A DNA stretch of 10,312 nt, from contig JAIRLT010000170.1 of NCBI GenBank assembly GCA_031259225.1, positions 1 through 10,312 of the forward strand, read 5' to 3'. The notes beneath the pieces are model-generated. The model made no database searches. It was not told the origin of the DNA and saw only the letters and a list, made by a program, of their open reading frames with translations. Shown here in pieces: positions 6,509 through 10,312 of the stretch. The stretch's first letter is position 1; every line of letters begins with the position of its first letter. Both the position numbers and the translations under genes were made by a program. The stretch comes from Prevotellaceae bacterium (GTDB lineage: Bacteria; Bacteroidota; Bacteroidia; Bacteroidales; UBA932).

Positions 6509-6516
6509 TATATTTG
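6509..6516 (+). promoter_or_regulatory. -7 promoter element for the ompA-like/trkH unit
   Basis: TATATTTG is a full match to TAnnTTTG. Transcription would start near 6523, giving a roughly 30-nt leader before the ATG at 6553 and excluding the in-frame upstream ATG at 6484. It is 12 bp from the oppositely oriented -7 element, so the two promoters overlap. The palindrome TGTGCACA (6483-6490) and TGTACA (6493-6498) sit just upstream and could bind a regulator. Confidence 0.55.
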
Positions 6517-6552
6517 CCGTTCATTAGATGTTTACAGAAGACATTGGATAAT

Positions 6553-8703
6553 ATGAAAAAAATACAATATTTACTCCTTATAGCTTGTTTGTCCCTAACA
6601 GGTACAACGGTTTTTGCACAGTATGGCTCTTTTGCTACCAGCCCTTACAGCGGCGTATCGGGGCTGGGCATACAACCGGCGTCTATTGTAGATAGCCGTT
6701 ACACTATAGATATTATGCCTGCCGGATTTTATTTAGGTATCGCCGGCAATTATGCAGGCAACCTGTTTTCTTTTGACCCGGATAAGTATACCTATTCCAT
6801 GCAGGAAAAAAATAACCTTACGTCTTACATGCAGCTTGATTTGTTGTATGCCATGATAGGAATAACCTCCCGCCAGTCGGTTAGCGTTGGTTTCCGCACG
6901 CGCGCTTTCGGAAGTATCGGCAATGCCTCGGCAGAATTATTGGACGCTATTTACCGCAACAGGTCTTCCGCCACTATTCCGCTGGCTGATTTATATGCGC
7001 AATACCATGCGCTTTCCGAATTGTTCGCTTCGTATGCCATGATGGTTACGCCAAAGAATGCCGTACACTCGGTGTCGGTAGGCGTATCCTTGAAATTGAC
7101 TGCCGGCGGCTCGTCGTCATACATGAATTTTACAGGCGGCACGGCAGTTTATGATAACAACACCGGTTTTAAACTGAATAATGCCGGCGGGCAAATAGGA
7201 CGCTCGGAAAACAACCCCCGTTATCTGGATTTCAGGATGGGCAATGCCTTTGGGTTTGGCGCAGACGTCGGGCTGATCTATGAATACCGTCCCGACATAG
7301 AAAACCACGAATATGACATGGACGGCGAACACGGATTAATCAAACCTCTGCCGGATAAATATCTGTTCAAAATATCGGTAGCCTTGTCGGATATGGGTAC
7401 AAACGTGAAATATCCTGCGGCAAACAGTAATTATACTTTTATGAACGCCTCCGGCAACGTGGATATTCACGACCTGACAATGGATAACATGCACGAACGG
7501 GCGCTGGCGGGCGTTGCCGCATCGGCTACCACGGCTACCCCGGACTACGCGGTGAAATTGCCGATGGCTTTGAATGCCGCCATTGACTGGAATGCAGGAA
7601 ATGGACTTTATGTGAATTTCCATGCTTTGGTTGGCTTTTCACGCGGCGCGGGAAGCGCGTTTTACCGCAATGCTTATACTTTGACGCCACGCTATGAAAG
7701 CACATGGTTTGGCGTGGGCGTTCCGGTACAGATAGACCAATACAACAATGTAAATGTAGGCATGATGCTGCGGCTGGGACCGCTTTGGGTAGGTTCGCAG
7801 ACGCTGTTCACAAATTTGGCTTCCAATACTACCAAGGCGTCGGATATATCGGTAATGGTGAAAATCCCCTTCCTGAAAACCGTTAAGAAAGACGGCGACA
7901 GGGATGGCGTATCCGACCCGTTTGATTTATGCGCTGACCGGCGGGGCGCATGGGGCACGCAGGGATGTCCCGATACGGACGGCGACGGCATTCCCGATGA
8001 TATTGACCTCTGCCCGTATGAGGCGGGGTTATTGAGTTTGAGCGGTTGCCCCGACCGCGACAACGACGGTATCACCGATGCGGAAGATAACTGCCCGGAT
8101 GAACCGGGATTGCCCGAATACAACGGCTGCCCCGATACGGACGAAGACGGGATTATCGACAAGCTGGATGATTGCCCAATGGATGCAGGAGCAGTCGAAA
8201 TGCGCGGTTGTCCCGATACGGACGGCGACGGCGTGCCGGATAAAGATGACAAATGCCCTGAATTGCGCGGCGTGGCATGGAACTTCGGTTGCCCCGAAGG
8301 ATATGCGTACGAAACAACGGAAACAACTTCAAAAAAGCAAATTCCCCTGACCCCCGAAGAACAGAAAATAGTAAACAATGCTTTCAATGACGTCAATTTT
8401 GAAACCGGCAAGGCTACATTCACGCCGCCTGCTCCATCATTAGACCGGTTAAGCACCCTGTTGAAAGGTCATCCCGATTGGTATGTAGTCATTACCGGGC
8501 ACACCGATAATACCGGCTTTTCCGCCAAAAAAGAACTTTCGGAAAACCGCGCCATTGCCGGGAAAAATTATTTAATACAAAAAGGTATCAGCGCCGACCG
8601 GATAACCACTGTCGGCAAGGGCGACACGGAACCGATAGCTTCCAACAACACGGAAGAAGGTCGCCGGAAAAACCGCCGGATGGTGGTAACCATTGTTAAA
8701 TAA
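6553..8703 (+). CDS. OmpA-family envelope protein: DUF5723-like N-terminus, TSP3 calcium repeats, OmpA peptidoglycan domain
   Basis: The product has 716 residues. The signal peptide (MKKIQYLLLIACLSL...VFA) is probably cleaved before Gln23. Residues about 23-440 resemble the DUF5723 outer-membrane region of Bacteroidota, rich in barrel-like strands. Residues about 447-580 hold five thrombospondin type 3-like Asp-rich repeats (DGDRDG, DTDGDG, DRDNDG, DTDEDG, DTDGDG), alternating with Cys-containing segments ending in GCP; these normally bind Ca2+ and stiffen a linker. Residues about 595-716 are the OmpA C-terminal domain, with ITGHTDNTG and LSENRA...GI, which binds peptidoglycan. The protein should span the outer membrane and anchor it to the cell wall. 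The start at 6553 is set by the signal peptide and the -7 element at 6509. Its TAA overlaps the trkH start. Confidence 0.9.
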   Translation: MKKIQYLLLIACLSLTGTTVFAQYGSFATSPYSGVSGLGIQPASIVDSRYTIDIMPAGFYLGIAGNYAGNLFSFDPDKYTYSMQEKNNLTSYMQLDLLYAMIGITSRQSVSVGFRTRAFGSIGNASAELLDAIYRNRSSATIPLADLYAQYHALSELFASYAMMVTPKNAVHSVSVGVSLKLTAGGSSSYMNFTGGTAVYDNNTGFKLNNAGGQIGRSENNPRYLDFRMGNAFGFGADVGLIYEYRPDIENHEYDMDGEHGLIKPLPDKYLFKISVALSDMGTNVKYPAANSNYTFMNASGNVDIHDLTMDNMHERALAGVAASATTATPDYAVKLPMALNAAIDWNAGNGLYVNFHALVGFSRGAGSAFYRNAYTLTPRYESTWFGVGVPVQIDQYNNVNVGMMLRLGPLWVGSQTLFTNLASNTTKASDISVMVKIPFLKTVKKDGDRDGVSDPFDLCADRRGAWGTQGCPDTDGDGIPDDIDLCPYEAGLLSLSGCPDRDNDGITDAEDNCPDEPGLPEYNGCPDTDEDGIIDKLDDCPMDAGAVEMRGCPDTDGDGVPDKDDKCPELRGVAWNFGCPEGYAYETTETTSKKQIPLTPEEQKIVNNAFNDVNFETGKATFTPPAPSLDRLSTLLKGHPDWYVVITGHTDNTGFSAKKELSENRAIAGKNYLIQKGISADRITTVGKGDTEPIASNNTEEGRRKNRRMVVTIVK

Positions 8704-10145
8704 TGCGATTTCCTGTTATTGTACGTTACACCGGCTTCGTGCTGTTGTTGAATGCTGCCTTTATGCTGGCGGCGGCGGCTGTTTCCCTGTTGCAGGGAGG
8801 CGAAGGATTTTGGGTATTGATTACGAGCGCCGCCATTACCGCCATTGCCGGCGGGATCCCCTTGCCCTTTGTGAAACCGGTAGAAGACCTTACTGCCAAA
8901 GAAGGCATAAGTATCCTGGCATTTTCATGGATTATGAGCTGCACTTTCGGCATGCTGCCCTATTTGTTCTGGGGAGGCGAATTTACTTTCATCAACGCAT
9001 GGTTTGAAAGCGTGTCGGGATATACCACCACCGGCGCCACCGTGTTGAACCATATCGAACAGTTGCCGGAAGGACTGCTTTTCTGGCGTTCGGCTACGCA
9101 CTGGATTGGCGGTTTGGGGGTCGTGGTGATGCTGGTACTGGTATTGCCCACCATGCATAACCTGAAAATACGACTGGCAAAAGTAGAAATATCCACCCTC
9201 TCCAAAGGCAATTTCAAATTCCGTGTGCAGCAGACGGCGCGCGTCATCTGTATTATGTTTATTGGATTGACGGTATTGCTGTGCGGTCTGTTAATGATTG
9301 CCGGCATGGATTGGTTCGACGCCGTGAACCATGCTTTCAGTACCATTGCTACCGGCGGCTTCAGCACGCGCGACGCCAGTATTTTCGCCTTTCACAACGG
9401 ATGGATAGAACTCATTTTAGCCGTCTTTATGATTATTTCCGGGATGCACTTCGGGTTACTGTTCATGGCATTTACCGGCAATGCCCGTCCATTGTGGAAA
9501 TCGCCCGCCGTACGTTTTTATTTGACGACGATGTTTGTGGGCGTCGTTTTGGTATCCCTCAATTTATACTTCTCCCGCACCTATGACAATCTCTTTGACG
9601 CTTTCCGCTACGGGGGTTTTCAAGTACTATCCATCGGCACCACCAGCGGGTTCGCCACCGCCGACACTACGCTGTGGCCCGCATTTTCGATATTGCTGCT
9701 GTTTTATTTCACGTTCCAGTGCGCCTGTGCAGGCTCTACTTCCGGCGGTATCAAAGCCGACCGGATACAAATCCTCTTTTGGTCTATCCGCGGGTATATC
9801 CGCAAACAGCAACACCCGAACGCCGTAGTGCCGACCCGCGTCGGGGGCAATACGCTCGACAACGACACAGTATATGCCGTATTGCAATTCGTCATCACCT
9901 ATATAATAGTAGTCTTTCTTGGCACGATAGCGCTGTCGCTTTTGGGCGTTGATTTGTCCACGGGTTTTTCGGCTTCGGCGGCTTGTATGGGCAATGTGGG
10001 ACCCGGCTTCGGGGAAGCAGGGTCATCCGGGAATTATGACGGCATCCATGCGCTCGGCAAGCTGGTTTTAACCTTTGAAATGTTACTCGGTCGCTTGGAA
10101 ATTTACGCCTTACTCCTCTTCCTCTTCGTGAAAAGCTGGCGGTAA
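8703..10145 (+). CDS. trkH: Trk-type potassium uptake membrane subunit TrkH
   Basis: The product has 480 residues, close to the usual TrkH length, with hydrophobic segments throughout. It carries the four pore-loop motifs of the SKT superfamily: SGYTTTGAT (105-113), STIATGGFST (213-222), LSIGTTSGFATA (309-320) and CMGNVGPGFG (428-437), whose glycines form the K+ selectivity filter. AGSTSGGIK (343-351) is the conserved gating-loop region. It should form the inner-membrane K+ pore. The start codon shares one base with the upstream stop (TAATG), implying translational coupling to the OmpA-like gene. TrkH normally works with the cytosolic NAD/ATP-binding subunit TrkA. No trkA lies in this window; it may lie beyond the right edge or elsewhere. 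Confidence 0.94.
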   Translation: MRFPVIVRYTGFVLLLNAAFMLAAAAVSLLQGGEGFWVLITSAAITAIAGGIPLPFVKPVEDLTAKEGISILAFSWIMSCTFGMLPYLFWGGEFTFINAWFESVSGYTTTGATVLNHIEQLPEGLLFWRSATHWIGGLGVVVMLVLVLPTMHNLKIRLAKVEISTLSKGNFKFRVQQTARVICIMFIGLTVLLCGLLMIAGMDWFDAVNHAFSTIATGGFSTRDASIFAFHNGWIELILAVFMIISGMHFGLLFMAFTGNARPLWKSPAVRFYLTTMFVGVVLVSLNLYFSRTYDNLFDAFRYGGFQVLSIGTTSGFATADTTLWPAFSILLLFYFTFQCACAGSTSGGIKADRIQILFWSIRGYIRKQQHPNAVVPTRVGGNTLDNDTVYAVLQFVITYIIVVFLGTIALSLLGVDLSTGFSASAACMGNVGPGFGEAGSSGNYDGIHALGKLVLTFEMLLGRLEIYALLLFLFVKSWR

Positions 10146-10151
10146 AGTGCA

Positions 10152-10167
10152 CGGGGAGAAATCCCCG
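10152..10167 (+). terminator. Stable GAAA-loop hairpin after trkH
   Basis: CGGGGA at 10152-10157 pairs perfectly with TCCCCG at 10162-10167 around a GAAA tetraloop, starting 7 bases after the trkH stop. It is the obvious candidate terminator for the rightward unit, but no T-run follows, so classical intrinsic termination is unproven. It could instead be an mRNA 3'-stabilising stem. Confidence 0.5.
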
Positions 10168-10227
10168 CATCCTCCTGTATGAGTTGCTCCTCCGGCTGGT
10201 CGCTCCCTCGCCCACGCCGTAAGCGGG

Positions 10228-10312
10228 CTGTTCACTGCCTGTGTACCGCCCTGTTCACTGCCTGTGTACCGCCCTATTCACTGCCTGTGTACCGCCCTGT
10301 TCACTGCCTGTG
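10228..10312. repeat. Tandem 23-bp repeat array, cut by the window end
   Basis: Units of 23 bp beginning CTGTTCACTGCCTGTGTACC lie at 10228-10250, 10251-10273 and 10274-10296 (one G-to-A change), followed by a 16-base partial copy at 10297-10312. The array is spacer-free and probably continues beyond the window. It differs in sequence from the left array, though TAAGCGGG at 10220-10227, directly before it, is the reverse complement of an 8-bp part of the left unit. The 60 bases between the trkH hairpin and this array contain nothing I recognise. Confidence 0.9.

Noticed and set aside
6484..6552. Longer N-terminus for the OmpA-like protein starting at ATG 6484
   Set aside because: That ATG lies upstream of the -7 element at 6509, and the extension would bury a good signal peptide beginning at 6553.
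7692..8456. Ser/Pro-rich open frame antisense to the OmpA-like gene
   Set aside because: Its repetitive composition is the reverse complement of the Asp/Gly-rich TSP3 repeats, an artefact of that coding sequence.
1..10312. A mobile element bounded by terminal repeats
   Set aside because: The left and right arrays share only an 8-bp inverted match and are tandem arrays rather than single terminal inverted repeats. No transposase, integrase or target-site duplication is visible.

Overview
The window reads as a chromosomal segment of a Bacteroidota bacterium, most likely Bacteroidales. The pointers are protein families typical of that phylum (a PA14-containing family 3 glycoside hydrolase, a PCMD-type surface lipoprotein with cadherin-like modules, a PorT-like outer-membrane barrel, and a DUF5723/TSP3/OmpA porin-like protein), A-rich leaders without clear Shine-Dalgarno sequences, and two matches to the Bacteroidota -7 promoter consensus TAnnTTTG. 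No RNA gene, transposase, integrase or CRISPR array was seen.

Layout. Positions 1-92 hold four tandem copies of a 23-24 bp hairpin-forming repeat. A family 3 glycoside hydrolase gene (132-2759, +) follows; a single in-frame TAA at 1284-1286 splits it exactly where the catalytic barrel passes into the second catalytic domain. Facing it on the minus strand are a 275-residue outer-membrane barrel (2823-3650) and an 899-residue six-module PCMD lipoprotein (3757-6456), which probably form one leftward unit. A compact divergent promoter region (about 6457-6552) separates that unit from a rightward pair: a 716-residue OmpA/TSP3 envelope protein (6553-8703) and a TrkH potassium-transporter membrane subunit (8703-10145) whose start overlaps the preceding stop in TAATG. 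A hairpin and a second tandem array of 23 bp units (10228 to the window end) close the segment.

How the genes fit together. The hydrolase, barrel and lipoprotein are all envelope or exported proteins, and the hydrolase and PCMD domain both point to carbohydrate handling. There is no SusC/SusD pair, so this is not a canonical polysaccharide utilisation locus. The OmpA-like protein would tie the outer membrane to peptidoglycan. TrkH is an inner-membrane K+ channel subunit whose usual TrkA partner is not in the window.

The most unusual content is in the short intergenic gaps. Each of the two gaps around the barrel gene carries the same composite: four 7-bp units, a short palindrome-like core (type CTGGTGCGCCAGCC), then four 7- or 8-bp units of different sequence. 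Two more core copies lie at the 3' ends of the hydrolase and lipoprotein genes. Repeat-derived sequence supplies the final codons and stop of both the hydrolase and the barrel genes. I see no convincing new defence or mobile system; the repeat architecture is the best candidate for something undescribed.
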